A stretch of 64,000 nt of DNA, taken from positions 31,477,094-31,541,093 of the forward strand of contig OZ023267.1 of assembly GCA_964006375.1 (NCBI GenBank). Reading direction: 5' to 3'. Made by a program: the position numbers and the translations under genes. The first letter of the stretch is position 1; every line of letters begins with the position of its first letter. Positions 1 through 13,619 of the stretch are shown one piece after another. This stretch comes from Tillus elongatus. Lineage: Eukaryota > Arthropoda > Insecta > Coleoptera > Cleridae. The notes beneath the pieces were generated by a model that worked only from the letters and a program-made list of their open reading frames with translations, ran no database searches and was not told the DNA's origin.

Positions 1-1200
1 GTTCACTAACCTGGATCAAAGTTTACCAATACTCTACGAAAGATTCGTGTTGCCTTTGTTTTGGATGTAACTATGAAAGTAACCGCAGTATTATAAAAAC
101 ACAGTTATAGAGGATGAATTGTATATCTACTCATAAGAAAATAGTTTACTGATGGCATATATCGGCCACAACTGTATTAATCTTAATCTAAACTCCTAAA
201 CTCTCATGTCGAAATCATGTAAGAGCTAAAAATAAATATAAGTAAATAAGCTATTAGTAGTTGGTGGAAGAAAAGTAAAGTTCTCAAACTTGAAACATTT
301 TCTTGGCGTCAGTTTTCACAGTTTTACAACTTGCGTGTTTATATACTTTACGGTTTGGAGTTTTCGTGGGGTAATAGGTAAATTAACTACTCGCTGTAAA
401 CTTGTGATACTTTGTGACAAAGCAAAACGTCGAATACAAAGTTTGTCGTATAAGCAGAACCATTCCATTCGAAACAAATTCTTATTTTAACGTTTACGAC
501 GAAGGCTGTAAAGCTGGGAGAAATTTCAGACTAACATAAATTAGGTACAGTTCACTTCTACAATGCAGCGCCAGGCCGGGCTCGATTCCGCAGTCGATAT
601 CAATAGAAGATGTTAACTTTACTAGTTCCTGAAATTTTCGCCTCAATTCGACTTTAACGACTCACTGTTAACAGATACCGTGGTCTGAATATTAATGACG
701 GTTATTACGGTGTGCGAATGCGGAAGTAGGTGGAATGTTTCATATCAATTCTTTGTTCATATTTCAGCATATAAAGGGCACTGGGCAAACATATATATCG
801 CCTACCTAATAGGGGGTTTTTTGCTGAGTTGGTAAGCTGCCCGTCTTTGAGCTGAAATGTGAGAGTCAACAGTTTTGCCGGTTGCTGGTGGAAAACCGAC
901 AAGAGTTTGGTAATAGAATTAAATAATGGGACAGGTCATTACTGAAATTATTTTTGTTTTTGAAATATGATGAACTTAGCTCTTTTCTGTTTGTATAAAT
1001 TGCGCTTTATGCAATACAGCAGTCGCTTTAACGGCCAAAAGTTGCATAGTTAATTAATTTGTAGATTTTATTACATGAATTTTGTGTGTGTAATACCGTT
1101 CATATATTATTTTTACGATAAGAGTGGCATAACGTGATAAAAAGAAGCAGTTCAGCGTGGCCAGGTTGTCAAATATTTCCAAGTATGCCTGTACTTATAG
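1..1200. other. AT-rich DNA without a recognisable gene
   Basis: No reading frame of convincing length or composition is present. I see no family motif, tRNA or terminal repeat in this stretch. The short frames near 290-490 and 705-902 have no protein-like signature. Confidence 0.5.
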
Positions 1201-1204
1201 AAAT

Positions 1205-1757
1205 TCTCCCTTTTTTTCTCCCTTAGGACTCGTACGCGTCTTTGCCGCCCCAATAGCACCGCAGCCTTTGGCTTATTGTGCATGCCCTTTGTCTTTTCTA
1301 CTCCACCCATTCCAAAATCACTGTGCCTTGAACTAGTCTGTACAGCAATTGGTAGGGTGAAGTTTTATATTGCTCTGTCTCCGGTCTAGGCGGCTGTCCA
1401 TCAGTTGTTTTTGCGGTCCAGAGTTTAACACTCGCACAATATGTGCTGGGCTGATTCCTCCCCCTCGCTGCAGAGTCTGCATGCCAGGTGCCTCTCAAAC
1501 CGCCCCATCATATGCTGGTGTTTTTTGACAGCCATGTGTCCCGTCAAGTTCTCGTATGTTCCTGCGCTGTCCTCTGCTTAGATTTAGCAGCTCCTCAGCT
1601 TCGTCACACCCAGGACCGGTTCTTCCCATAAATGGTTCTGTCGATCCTCTCTTCGCGAGACTGTCAGCTTCTTCATTTCCTTGAACCCCTGAGTGACCCG
1701 GCATCCAGATGAAGGCTATCTCATTCTGTCCAGCCAGGTCGCTTCTCTCGTCTCAAA
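1205..1757 (-). pseudogene. 3' end of a non-LTR retrotransposon (RNase H tail)
   Basis: Read on the minus strand, this is the end of a LINE ORF2. It starts with the RNase H tail (MPGHSGVQGNEEADSLAKRG: the last His and the NEEAD box) and continues through a frameshifted linker to the terminus PYQLLYRLVQGTVILEWVE. It then runs into a 3' UTR matching 19,025-19,110 and 4,360-4,440. The Cys-rich zinc segment seen in the 18.3-19.0 kb copy is partly lost. It is a 5'-truncated, frameshifted copy of the same family. The RNase H assignment rests on the GH...NEEAD motif and is firm; the exact clade (I/R1/Jockey-like) is inferred. Confidence 0.75.
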
Positions 1758-1986
1758 ATTCACTTACCAGCCTGGAATTTACCAGTGCCTTCTCCCTTAT
1801 ATTTTAGTGAATTTTCTTCAAACAATTCACTAATAAGGAGTTCGCGAGTTTTGAATGTTGAAAATCTTTTCTTAACTAGCCAGGAAAATCGGTCTAGCAG
1901 TGGGTGGAAGGCCAACGCCAAGCAACTAGGCCACAATGAGCCCTTTTTGCCAACCCCAGAAACCCAGCAACCATGCTCTACTCTTA

Positions 1987-2859
1987 CTAGGTTCCGTCGC
2001 CAAACTGCCTCGACCTCGAAATGAAAGCCCTGACCGTCTTCAATTGGACGATACTTACCTGATTCCTCAGCAGAGTCCAAGATCCGAACAATTCTGCTCG
2101 AAGACTCTCAACAGCCTCGCATTCACACAGGTAGTGGTGGGACGTTTCTTCATCCTCGCGGCATTCCAGGAAAATGGGATCCCTCTCTACCCCTATCAAT
2201 GTGAGGTGTCTTCTAAGGGCGCAGTGGTCTGTCAGCACCCCAAGGATGCGGCGAAGCGTAGGTCGACTCCTACCGAGTAGCCAGACAGCTTTATCTCTGT
2301 CAGGTTCCTCGCCTACCTTCAGCCACCAATTGACCCCCCAGTGCCTCTCAATTGCTTCCTCTGTCCACCTGTCTAAGGCGACAGAGACTGTCTTCCTACT
2401 TGTGCCTATCGCAGGCTCCGGGCCACAGAACGGCCGCCGGGAACCAAGCCTAGCGAGATTATTCGCCACCTCATTCCCCGCTACGCCACAGTGTCCTGGA
2501 ACCCACACCAGTTGCACCTCCTTTGTCCTGGACAATCCTTTGAGGGCGTCAGTGCACTCCTGAACCAGTGTTGACCTGATTCTGGCCGCGCAGATTGCCC
2601 GAAGGACCGTCTGGCTGTTCGAGCAAATGTACACATATTTCTCGGGGCTCCTCCTCACATTCTCTCTATTGGTCACAGACGGGATAGCGTACACCTCTGT
2701 ATCGAATGCCGTGGTATATGCGCCGAGAGCATAACTCTTGCGCACCCCCAGGCATTCGATGTATATTCCCGCCCCGGAGAATTCTTGATCCTCCAGCCGT
2801 AATCCGTCCGTAAAACAGACCAGGCTTGCGGGCTGGCATGCACGCCTGGTCTCTTTCAC
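1987..2859 (-). pseudogene. RNase H and zinc-domain fragment of a non-LTR retrotransposon
   Basis: A 290-codon open frame, 5'-truncated. It contains an RNase H fold: FTDGL (first Asp), TEVYAI (Glu), CSNSQTVL where the usual Asp is Asn, and VWVPGHCGVAGNEVANNLAR where the terminal Asp is Asn as well. A Cys/His segment near the end (FLECREDEETSHHYLCECEA) matches the C-terminal zinc-binding region of ORF2 in I/R1/Jockey-type elements. The loss of two catalytic carboxylates predicts an inactive RNase H even though the frame is open. It differs in sequence from the neighbour at 1,205-1,757, so it is a second LINE family inserted next to it. In the living element it would remove RNA from RNA/DNA hybrids during target-primed reverse transcription. 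Confidence 0.8.
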
Positions 2860-2869
2860 CGAAAAAAAA

Positions 2870-3445
2870 TCGGCCTAAGTTCTCCCGGAAAATTTTGTGT
2901 TTTTTTCTTCGGAAAATTTTTATATCTCCGGAAATAACAAAGTAAGGGCAAGCAAATTTTATAGTCGTCTTTGCATTATAAAAAGCGAAACACGCACCAA
3001 ATTTAGGTCTGTAAGTTAAAGGACAAAAAAGTCATAGGCATTTAACAAAAAATTTGGGGTTTTCCTCGAAACTTCAAAGTCGCGATTTAAAACTGGCAAC
3101 ATTTAGCAAAGAACCTGAAACAGATACGGGTTATGTAGAGCAACTGTTGCAAGAAGAGTGTTCTACAAACACTTAAACTTCAGATTCAACCGTCATTGAT
3201 TTTCACTTTACTAGAATGTTTCCAGGAAATTGATTTCAAATAGACCCTTTCTCTGATGCTTTGGCAGTAGTTTTAGTTAAGTTAATGGTTTAACGGTCTA
3301 TAATTTTTAGCTAGTGTTCGTGGAAAAAAATCGTAATGAGGAGACCGCGACTTTTGAACTTTAAAAAGGTTTCTTCGAATGAGTGCATACTAGGCCCCGT
3401 AGAATCCGTATACGGTTTTAGTTTCAGTTTTTGTATGTTAAGATA
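2870..3445 (-). repeat. Repeat X, reverse-oriented copy
   Basis: This stretch is the reverse complement of sequence found at 15.6-16.0, 19.7-20.1 and 26.85-27.4 kb. Shared landmarks are TTTAAATCGCGACTTTGACG and its variants, and CCAAAGCATCAGA. It lies head-to-head with the forward copy beginning near 3,483, making a large imperfect inverted repeat centred at about 3.46 kb. No coding capacity is seen, and the family is not one I can name. Confidence 0.65.
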
Positions 3446-3482
3446 TATATAGGGTGATGCATTTTCACGGTAAATAATTGTT

Positions 3483-4297
<815 letters not shown>

Positions 4298-4445
4298 TAC
4301 AACTTCACCCTACCAATCGCTGTGTAGACTAGTTCAAGGCACAGTGATTTTGGAATGGGTGGAGTAATACTAAGGGCATGCACAATCAACCAAAGGTTGC
4401 AGTGCTATCGGGGCGGCAATGCCGCGGACGAGCCCTGAGGAAAAA
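4298..4445 (+). pseudogene. Extreme 3' end of the 18-kb-type LINE
   Basis: This piece encodes SLCRLVQGTVILEWVE-like residues and then the same 3' UTR as at 19,025-19,110 (GGTTGCAGTGCTATCGGGGC). It is a severely 5'-truncated insertion at the end of repeat X, ending in an A-run at about 4,440. Confidence 0.75.
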
Positions 4446-4859
4446 AAATCCCATTTTTGGTCCTTAGACCCGAACTAATATTGATAGAGAGACGATCTTT
4501 ATGCCTATTGTTAAATATTATGCATACTTTACTAACGCTTCGGCCGTTGTCTCCACAAAGACGTATCATCTCAATTTTATCGTGTACCGACAATTATCTA
4601 ACCATTTTCTAATTTTGGTTTCCAGTAGTAAAATGTTACTGTTGATTGTGGGAAATAACAATTATTAGTTTAATAACAACAACTACAATGTAACTTGAAT
4701 TATAGTGACATTTGCATAAGCTAACGACACCCACAGCCTGCTCTTTAATTTTAATTAAATTACAAAATACTGTAAGAGTGTGACGAAGATGAATTCATGG
4801 AGCCTTGCTGGTATGCCTTGCTAACAACGTTAGGTTCGTTCCGCTTCGTGGAACCTCGA

Positions 4860-5195
4860 GTTCCTAATTTTCTACTTAAACATCGCTCGCGTGTTTAAGC
4901 GAGTTCAGTGCTACAGTTCTACGTTCGATCTCCTCTTCTTAAATTCTTGGGACTCCGACTTCCCAATTTTCTACTTAAACACCGCTCGCGTGTTAAGGTC
5001 AATTTAGTGCTACAGTTCTACGCCAGATTTCATCTTCGCTCCTTGGAACCCTGAGCTCCAAATCTTCCACCTAAACATCGCTCGTGTGTTTAGGCCAGTT
5101 CAATTCTACAGTGCCGTTCTACAACGAATCTCATCTTCATCGCTTTTTGGGACTTCTAAGATCCCGATCTTCTACCTAAACGTCCCTAGTGTGAT
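4860..5195 (+). repeat. About 100-bp tandem repeat, four degenerate units
   Basis: Units share the landmark TAAACATCGCTCGCGTGTTT and variants near 4,876, 4,977, 5,073 and 5,177, spaced about 97-104 bp, each followed by AGTGCTACAGTTCTACG. The AATAAATGTAAG just downstream (about 5,365) looks like a poly(A) signal. The block may be the 5' UTR or LTR of a retroelement, but no adjoining coding region supports that. Confidence 0.5.
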
Positions 5196-5399
5196 CAGTT
5201 CAAGCTCCAATCTTCCTACAGAAATTCCGTTCGTACAGTATTACAGTGAAACGTCAGTGTTTTCTTCGAAATTAGAAAGTATACGCGCAGTTAAATGCAA
5301 TAGCAAGTAGCTAATAAGATTGTGAAATCTCCTGAATAACCAAGTGTAAACCCGTAAATTGTAAATAAATGTAAGTTCAAAGTGTATATAGTATCAATA

Positions 5400-6835
5400 C
5401 AACATATATAAATATAAAAAAGTGTATTATTGAAATCTTCTGGAATCCAGTGCACCTAGAGTTTAAATACAGTCCACATACAGTTCACATCTTCAACATA
5501 TTCTTGTTTTGGGCATTTAACTTTTCTCCCAAAAGGAGCTATACCACACATTTAAATATTTTTTTATCATTTTTTTAATTAGCCTGTATTAAGACCTCCA
5601 AAGCCGATCTTCAAGGTCTGCTTAAATTAGTGGTGTTAATTTTAGTAATATACCGTACAATTCTGATGAAAATTTACCACTATAACGCGCTTGGGGCGTC
5701 CTAAAATTTTTGAAATATTATTTTCCTTGGCAAAAATACGATATATCACTTTATGATGCTCATTAGTTACCACCGCAACATTATCTTACAAATTTTAGAG
5801 GGTGTATTTGCAGCTGTTTAGATATTATGCAGTGTACATGTAATACTCGGTGGCACATTTAAGAATTACATCCATTGTCAAGATAAATGTAGGCAATTAG
5901 TGGTCATAATTTAGTTTAATTACGCTATACAAGCTTGCATATGCTTCTGTTGCATTATCAAAATTACTAGCTCATTTCTAGTTGCATATGAGACTCACTG
6001 CAGCAGCGACTAATAAAGATGCTTGTATTCTTAAGAGGGCTTAAAATTTAATTTGTTAAGTGCAACGCTTTTATTAGCTAATTTTACTTGAAAAAAAAAA
6101 ACTTGCTTCAGCCCGTCAAAGGACAAACGTGCGTATGCGCATCCTTACGTTCTAATGTTAGTTTTCATGGGAAAAATTTCCTTTCGAGAAATTCACGAAT
6201 TTTAAATTTTGGGTAATAAATTTCTTCAAATGGGAGAGCGCTGTCGCTAGGATGCCTCCTTAACTCATATACAAGAAGAAGCAGATTTTTATGTTAAAAA
6301 AGTATAAAAAAGTACATAAACGATTGTTTCACAAAAATTCAGTGAAAAGGTTTTTTCCTCCTTAATTCCCAAAAAAGTTTTCCGCTAAATTCAGTTAAAA
6401 AAAATTTGCAATTTGCAAAAAAATATCGTCGCCATGCAAAGTTTGCGTGAACAGTTTTTTCCTAAAATCATTAAAAAATTATTTCTTTGAAAAATCGCTA
6501 AAAATATTTTACGTAGAACCCAAAATTATTTTTTTTGAAATTACGCTGAGTTTAAACGTGTCCGTTTGCCCATGGTCTCCTAGAAATAATACCTTACCAG
6601 ATTATTTATTTATGTCTTGCCTTATTAGTGAATTTTCATTAAGAAAACTCACTGATGGTAAAAGGTAAAGGTAAGATGCTTACTGGCAATTAGGCCATTG
6701 CTGACCCTTTTTGCTCATCTAAACTAACCTACCCTCCACCTTGAGCTCGATCTCAACGACGACAGTGATTTTGAAAAATCATCCGCTGCCGGTGAGTCTC
6801 GACCCGTCGTCCTCCGAGTCCGTATTGGAAAGTCA
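5400..6835. other. AT-rich DNA without a recognisable gene
   Basis: No coding frame, RNA gene or clear terminal repeat is visible. The segment at 6,605-6,720 (GTGAATTTTCATTAAGAAAA and a GCTGACCCTTTTTGC block) echoes 1,797-1,950, which marks it as a dispersed repeat fragment. Confidence 0.4.
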
Positions 6836-6839
6836 GAAG

Positions 6840-7360
6840 AAATTAGAGCATGTTTAAATTTTTATATGTACATATATACGGTTCGGAAATCAGCTATAAC
6901 AAACATTTAGCTATATTTTTGTGAGTATTAGATTAACTGGAATGAGACTTTACGTGTAGCTATAAATGGTGTAAGTAAACCTATGTTGTAAATTTTAAGT
7001 AATTTGGTTCACAATATTTGGAGTTTTTTCCAAACAAAATAAAATCTAAAAGACATGCGTCACTGGTTACTTTACATGTGGCTATAAATAGTGCAAATAA
7101 ACCTATCTTGTGAATTTTAAGTAATTTGGTACACAATATTTAGAGTTTTTTCCAAATTAAAAATAAAATCCCAAAGAAATGCGTTGAAACGACTTAACTG
7201 TTAAAGTCCAATGCCTGGCAGATAGAGCAGTAAACTTCCATGCGTAGATTCATTGACAAAACAGGTATAAACAATACATCATACAACCCGAACCAGCAAT
7301 CGTGAAATCTTGGCCACAAATATCGCAAGTGACAGACGGCATGACATTACAAATTTGATT
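6840..7360 (+). repeat. Dispersed repeat with internal about 118-bp duplication
   Basis: Two tandem units (about 6,947-7,067 and 7,068-7,185) share GTAGCTATAAATGG/GTGGCTATAAATAG, TTTTAAGTAATTTGG and GGAGTTTTTTCCAAA variants. The whole block recurs in reverse complement at 62,760-63,110, where only one unit is present. It is non-coding and of unknown family. Confidence 0.6.
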
Positions 7361-8139
7361 GTTTTTTAACTGAGGGACTCAATCAATTTTCAAAATACAC
7401 TATAATTGTAGCTTGATGAACGGCCTCGAATACAGTTTTAGACATAATATAGTAAAAATGTAAACAAAATCAAGTCAACACCCTATAAAGTGATTTTAAA
7501 ATAGTGTGTACTTTTATCTTTAAATTTAAACATAAGGCATCATTTAAGATCGGAACAGTCATTGAATGTGTTTTAAATGACAATTCTATTAATATTTTAA
7601 TTAATTGCTACGTTTACCTTGAATATAATATAAGATATCCCGGTGCATGAAGCGGCATCAAGTATCATGTAAACAAAACGCATGCTTTCAAACGAGGTAT
7701 CACAAGCCCCTATTTCCTACTTAAAAATTTGGGGGTTGCAACTGCCACTCGAAGGAGATTTGACGTAGAGGTGAGTTTTTCACGGTGCATGTCATTTTTA
7801 TTCTAAAAATTAATTTCTTTGGGTTGTTTTTATAAATATACACCATATTGAGATACTGAATTTAATCCATTTGACCATACCTATATATCTTCACCCATGA
7901 ACATAAATGAATTTAAAACTTCTGTTGGTGTTTCTTATTGGTGACATTAAACTTTCGGCAACACAAAAGTTTTCGTTAACTTTAAGTGTCAAAAACAAGG
8001 GTTGTTTTAAAGTCTAAAATTGGGGCAAAGTTGTGCAATCGGACATGTGCGTATGTGTGGGTGAATGGCTTCGAAAGGCAAGTGCCAGTAGCCGCAGATT
8101 CTTTTTTTATATACGCATATAAACATATTTACACAGTTA

Positions 8140-9191
8140 CGGCAATGATCGAGATAATTGAGACCATTTTGGCGTCATTTGAGGATATGGAGGAAACAAT
8201 GCTTTCCAGTATGGACCTGAGTAAGGTGTTTGATTGTGTGGATCACGAGAGGCTTTTGATAAAACTGCATCATTATGGTATAAGAGGCATTGTGTGGAAG
8301 CTTCTTAGGTCGTACCTTGAGAACAGATATCAATTAGTGGACCTAAATGGAAAAAAACCGTCTCTAAGACTAATGAAACAAGGTGTTCCTCAGGAGTCAA
8401 TATTGGGCCCTCTGTTATTCTCTATATATATTAACAACCTAATGAACCAATTGCATCACAAGAACATAATAGCTTTTGCAGATGACACTACCCTCATAGA
8501 AAAATCTGCAAAAAGGGACGTGTTGAACAAGAAAGCATTGGCCGGCCTGGATGTTGCTGAAGCTTGGTTTGAGGCAAACAGTTTGGTTGTTAATTCTTGC
8601 AAAACCCAAAAACTAATCCTTACCAGCAAAAAGTCCCCTACTATTTTATTACTGGGTTTTGTAGTTGATGACACCCTTTCGTGGATTCCGCACATTGATG
8701 CGCTTTGCCTTAAGCTGTCAACTGCCATATTTTCCGTAAGAAGAATAAAAATGGTTGTCGGAGAGAGTGCAGCATTGTTAACATACAATGCGCATTTTCA
8801 TAATGTGGCGACGTATGGCATCATCCTTTGGGGTGCTGTGGATGGTGCATCAAGAGTCTTCCTCAAGCAGAAAAAAGTAAGGAGGGTGTTGGCTGGTGTG
8901 CCCCAAACGACAAGTTGCCGGGATTTGTTTGTGAAGTACAGAATCCTTACCACACCGTACGTGTACATTCTTTGCTGTCTGTGTTATCTCCACAGTCACC
9001 AAAGTGAATTTGTTAGGCACTCAGACTTTCACTGCCACAACAGAAGAAATTGGGACAAATTTATCACACCAAGGCATCGCTTAACAAGGTTCCAGTCTTC
9101 CTGTGCGTTCACTGGCGTTAAATTGTATAATAAACTGCCGTTGGTTTTCCAGGAACTAGAGAGTAAGATCTTAAAAAAAAACAAACTATAA
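8140..9191 (+). pseudogene. Non-LTR retrotransposon reverse transcriptase, 5'-truncated
   Basis: The open frame covers the RT palm to the ORF end. Visible blocks are MDLSKVFDCVDHERLL (catalytic block A), MKQGVPQESILGPLLFSIYI (block B; the usual GVPQGS Gly is Glu here), IIAFADDTTLI (block C, the FADD catalytic pair), a YNAHFHNVATYGIILWG thumb and a C-terminal VKLYNKLPLVFQ segment. The endonuclease domain and RT N-terminus are missing. The A/T-rich stretch before 8,140 reads openly but does not resemble the family. The frame ends in an A-rich tail (AAAAAAAACAAAC), as in LINE 3' truncation. It would have encoded target-primed reverse transcription. The Gly-to-Glu change in block B suggests an inactive copy. 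Clade (Jockey/CR1-like) is inferred only. Confidence 0.8.
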
Positions 9192-9502
9192 ATAACTTCT
9201 TATTAAAAAAACGCTTTTTATTCTGTGGATAAATATTTATCCTGTCGCTTTTAGTCATGTTTGTCAAAGTGTCTTACAGTTGTGTAGTAATGGTTTATTA
9301 CTTGTAGATTTTATTGGATCGTCGTAGTCTTTATGTGTTGTTTATACTTATATTTTATATGTAGACATGCTTTGTAAGCTTTGAAGGTAATAAATATGTA
9401 TATATGTATATATACTAGCTAGTAATGGACAAGTTCGCAAGGTGTTTGGGATTACTAAATTAAATTTACATAGTTATGTAATGTAATTAAAACTTTTTTA
9501 CG

Positions 9503-9504
<2 letters not shown>

Positions 9505-9585
<81 letters not shown>
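9505..9585. repeat. (TA)n microsatellite
   Basis: About 40 TA units. The apparent poly-Ile-Tyr reading frames across it are artefacts of the repeat. Confidence 0.95.
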
Positions 9586-9586
<1 letters not shown>

Positions 9587-9589
9587 CTG

Positions 9590-11305
9590 GGAAATTGCCC
9601 AATATAAACTATTAGTACATCAGAGTGTACATAATACAGATCGCAAATAAATTTCCCTATAAATTTCAATATAATACAAAACAGAAAACCTGTACGGAAA
9701 TCTAATTTGATGACGTTAAACTCTGATTATTGGTTAAATTATGTAACTGCTCAGATATAGGTATATTTGAGGGTTATCTTGAAAATACTTGTTGCATTAA
9801 CTTGACCACAGGTCAGTTGTAAGTACAATACTTACAGTTTGCACGTGATGTATATGGGCTCTCTGTAAATTGTGTACATATCCATATCGCTCGACATTTT
9901 CCTTTACACTAAAACCTAAAATAAAACAAAAACATTAATATACAAGCATATTATTTTCTATTATTGTTAGTCATGGTTAGTTGAATGAGCAATGACATGC
10001 ATAAAAAGCCATGGTTTATTAAAATAACCATTATTGAAAATTTTATATTTATAACTTTAACAAATTTGGATAGTGTCTCAGTGAGAGAGGTTAAGTGAGC
10101 TAAATATCTATATGCAAATTGCTTAAACTCTTAAACATGTCAGTAAAATCAAAGAATTATGCTCTAAAACAATATTTACCTTGATATAAGTTAGAATAAG
10201 ATGTAATAAAAAAAAACACTTTGTATATAATCTATAAGAGTGTGTTTTTATGTAAGCAATGGGCTAGAGTTTATTAAAGACAAAGTGTTTTATGTTGTGA
10301 GACTCTTTATCATGAATTACAGCATTTAAAAGTGTTTTCGTTATAGACTTAGTATTTATTATTGTCTAGAATTAGTAAAGTTATGCCAAATGTCATTTTT
10401 AATAGTAGGCATGCAAATTATAAGATTTAAACTTACCGGGCTTTCCAAAGATGCATAGCTGTCAAAAAGGTATTAATTATTTCAAGGGAGATTGCTCTGG
10501 TAAAAGCAGAAACGAGATCCCAGATGAAATTGGCGACGACTTCCGGACTTCGAATGTTGATTATTAATTATTAGGACGCCAAAACTCATATTTTCATTCC
10601 AAAAAAAATTGAATATTTTTAGTATATTGTGTGTAAAACCAGATGTATTGTGCCTGCAAGTAATATATCAAGTAAGATTCATGTTCACCATAAGAAATTG
10701 ACTACAGAAAACAATAATATATGAAGATAATCACGTCCAGACTTACTTACAAATCCAGCATGAAAAAAGGTGTTTGAAAATCCATTTATTTATTCAAATC
10801 AGACCAAGGGAAAGGAACCTCAAATTAAGACAGGCAATTCTGTCAAATATCTATCTCACTTTGAAGTATTTGTGGAAAATTAGAAAATTTAACCAATAAA
10901 AAGGAATTCAACTAACAATCTCACTATAGTTAAAAGGTGTGAACAAGACAGGGCGCGAGTAGTCTCCAATTCAAAGCATAAAAAGCCATTTTTCAAATCT
11001 TGTAAAACATTATAACATCGAATTTCTGTCACGTAATTTTAATATACCAATTGTTCGTAAAATTTTAGATTTTAGAGGATCCCATTTAAGACTGCATTTA
11101 AATTTCATAAAATAAAATTTTGTTACGAGTTAAAAAAAATGAGATATTTCTTTGGGATAAATAATTAGAACCATATTTACGATTTAACTGCATATTATCA
11201 GGCTATTTTTTCCCTAATTAATAGAAACCACCACTGGAAGAGAGAGCCAGGTCAGAAGATATTTTAACTAAACCAACATTACACTGAAGTCATATTTTTC
11301 AATTT
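9590..11305. other. AT-rich DNA without a recognisable gene
   Basis: No frame, RNA gene or terminal repeat is supported. Confidence 0.4.
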
Positions 11306-11307
11306 AA

Positions 11308-11426
<119 letters not shown>

Positions 11427-11695
11427 TCTTTACATAGGTATGAATACAAATAATCACAAATCACATTCATAAATATTCATTAACATTGATAGAATTTGCA
11501 GGGTATACATAAACATTATGTGTGAACTGTTAAGACAATAAAAAATATATATTCTAAATTTTAAAATACAACAAATAAAAGTAAATTCAGTCATAAATTA
11601 TACCCAAAATTAAAATCAAGTATACAAATATAGGTAATTAACTATAATCAAAATAATTGATACCCAAGCGCAAGGCAGTCACGAGTAATTATAAT

Positions 11696-11697
<2 letters not shown>

Positions 11698-11768
<71 letters not shown>
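11698..11768. repeat. (TA)n microsatellite
   Basis: About 35 TA units. Confidence 0.95.
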
Positions 11769-11769
<1 letters not shown>

Positions 11770-11771
<2 letters not shown>

Positions 11772-12950
11772 GTAATTTATACAATTGTAAGTAAGTTTAC
11801 CTTATTTAACTATAGAAGAGACAGGGACACAGGTCTTCAAGCCCAGGGGCCAATCAGGGATAGTTTTTGTCATGACAGTACGAGACGTGGCCACTATAAG
11901 TTGGGTTTGACACGAGGTAAGACATCAGGAATGCTTGTTTAATCTAACCTAATTCACAAGTTTAATGAGTTGGTATATCAGATCTCCATGGAACTTGAAT
12001 TTCAGAAGAATAGACTAAATTAAACTAAACTAAACTACATCAAACTATGACAAAACCAGCCACGGCGCGATTTCATGTATCATTGTGGCTGTGTGTAGAT
12101 TAAGTGCGTGGCTGCAGTTTTATGAAGATATATCTGCCTGTTGTAGAAAATTGACGAATAATCTATATTTTCCTGGATTAACAATATTACGATGTTTACT
12201 ATAATCGGACCTGAGAATGGCAGTTTTGTTATAAGCGATATTTTCTACGAAAATTCGCTAAAAAGCACATGAAAATAATTAATTTTAGGCGTAATGACAT
12301 ATCGATTGAACCTTAAATCATGCCTGCAGACTAGTTTAAATTTTCAACTCAGGTTTCCCCCATTTTAACAAGTGGGATCTCATTTAAGAACATTGATTGC
12401 ATTGTCTATTCCGAATTTCAATTGGAATGGCACTGCCAGAGATTTCTAATGGAATTGGTGATTACTGCCGAATATTACGGACTTCCGGTCTGGATGCGGG
12501 CTTTAAGAACACTTGTAAGCAAATATGATTTTGGTCCGATCTGATCTGGTTGCCTCACAAACAACGAAATATGGATTTCTTGGATCTGATCCCTTTTGCA
12601 GTTAATCTCGTCAGGCTTACGATTGTTATTATTGTTATTCTATTAACAAATCAAGCTAAGTGTCGCAAGGTTCGTTATAGTGTGTCCCAAACTGGATGGT
12701 AATGTATTGCTATATCCGTTATTATTAGAGATAAGGAGACGGTTAAATTAGAAATGTTTTGTAGAATTTTATGCTAGTTCCAAATATGACTTGCATTTTG
12801 TCCTGTCTCTTTTCGTTTTCTAGTTATTTTGAAAAAACAAAATATGTCGATTTCTTTTTTCTTCAATATCTAAGTAGGCGCGATCTGACATGTCTAAAAC
12901 TTGCACATTATCGGGACACTTTTTACAGAGTAATCTTTTTGTGCTATTCT
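11770..12950. other. AT-rich DNA without a recognisable gene
   Basis: No gene is supported. The stretch after about 12,700 may contain the left end of the DDE transposon below, because a GAGCTTTCGAATGATGTACAA block near 13,050 resembles the terminal repeat of the 45.3 kb element (TCATTTGAAAGCTC). Confidence 0.35.
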
Positions 12951-13619
12951 TAAACTTTGGATTGTAGTTTGGTTTTGAGCTACAGGTATCAACGTTTGTT
13001 TTTATTATGGCAGCCATATTGGATTTTTGCTGCTGTGATAGCCTGTGAAAAGAGCTTTCGAATGATGTACAACGTGCTTGATAAATCTTGGAATTGCACA
13101 AACAATTTTGAGAAAAACCGTTTTGAGAATAGTAGGCTATGAAATCCAATAGCAGAAAACAAATGACAATAAAAAGTGTTCAAAAAGCAGTAGGCCATGG
13201 AGTCTAACAATAGACTTCTACTTTTAACATAAATTTCCGTAATGATTCACGATAAAAAAATAGAAACTTTGAGCACACCAATGTATCGGCCCACTATTAC
13301 AAATGATCTTTTTCATTACAACATTATCCTAAAAAATTTTTATAATTTAATTAAATAGGTAAATAACTAAATGTACTAACAGAACTCAATAAAAAGCAGG
13401 TTAGTGATTTACGAAGACCCCTTTGAAAATTGTTTGATTTTTAAACGTAAGTCAACTGAAAAACAACACAAGAAAGGTTCCTATGGATATAACACTATCG
13501 CCATAATTAAGAATACTGTCAATCTTAATTATCTGAACAATTTTAGGTGTATTTAATACGTTGCTTTAAATTTTGTACTTAATGGTTTGTTTCCAGTTTA
13601 TTTTAAATATTGTTCAACA

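Noticed and set aside
5086..5310. Small secreted-protein gene over the 100-bp tandem repeat
   Set aside because: The frame crosses the degenerate repeat boundary and other units do not keep it; no signal peptide or conserved motif is visible.
12820..13210. Overlapping frames on both strands near 13 kb
   Set aside because: No family signature. They fall in a stretch resembling the terminal region of the DDE transposon and are probably repeat sequence.
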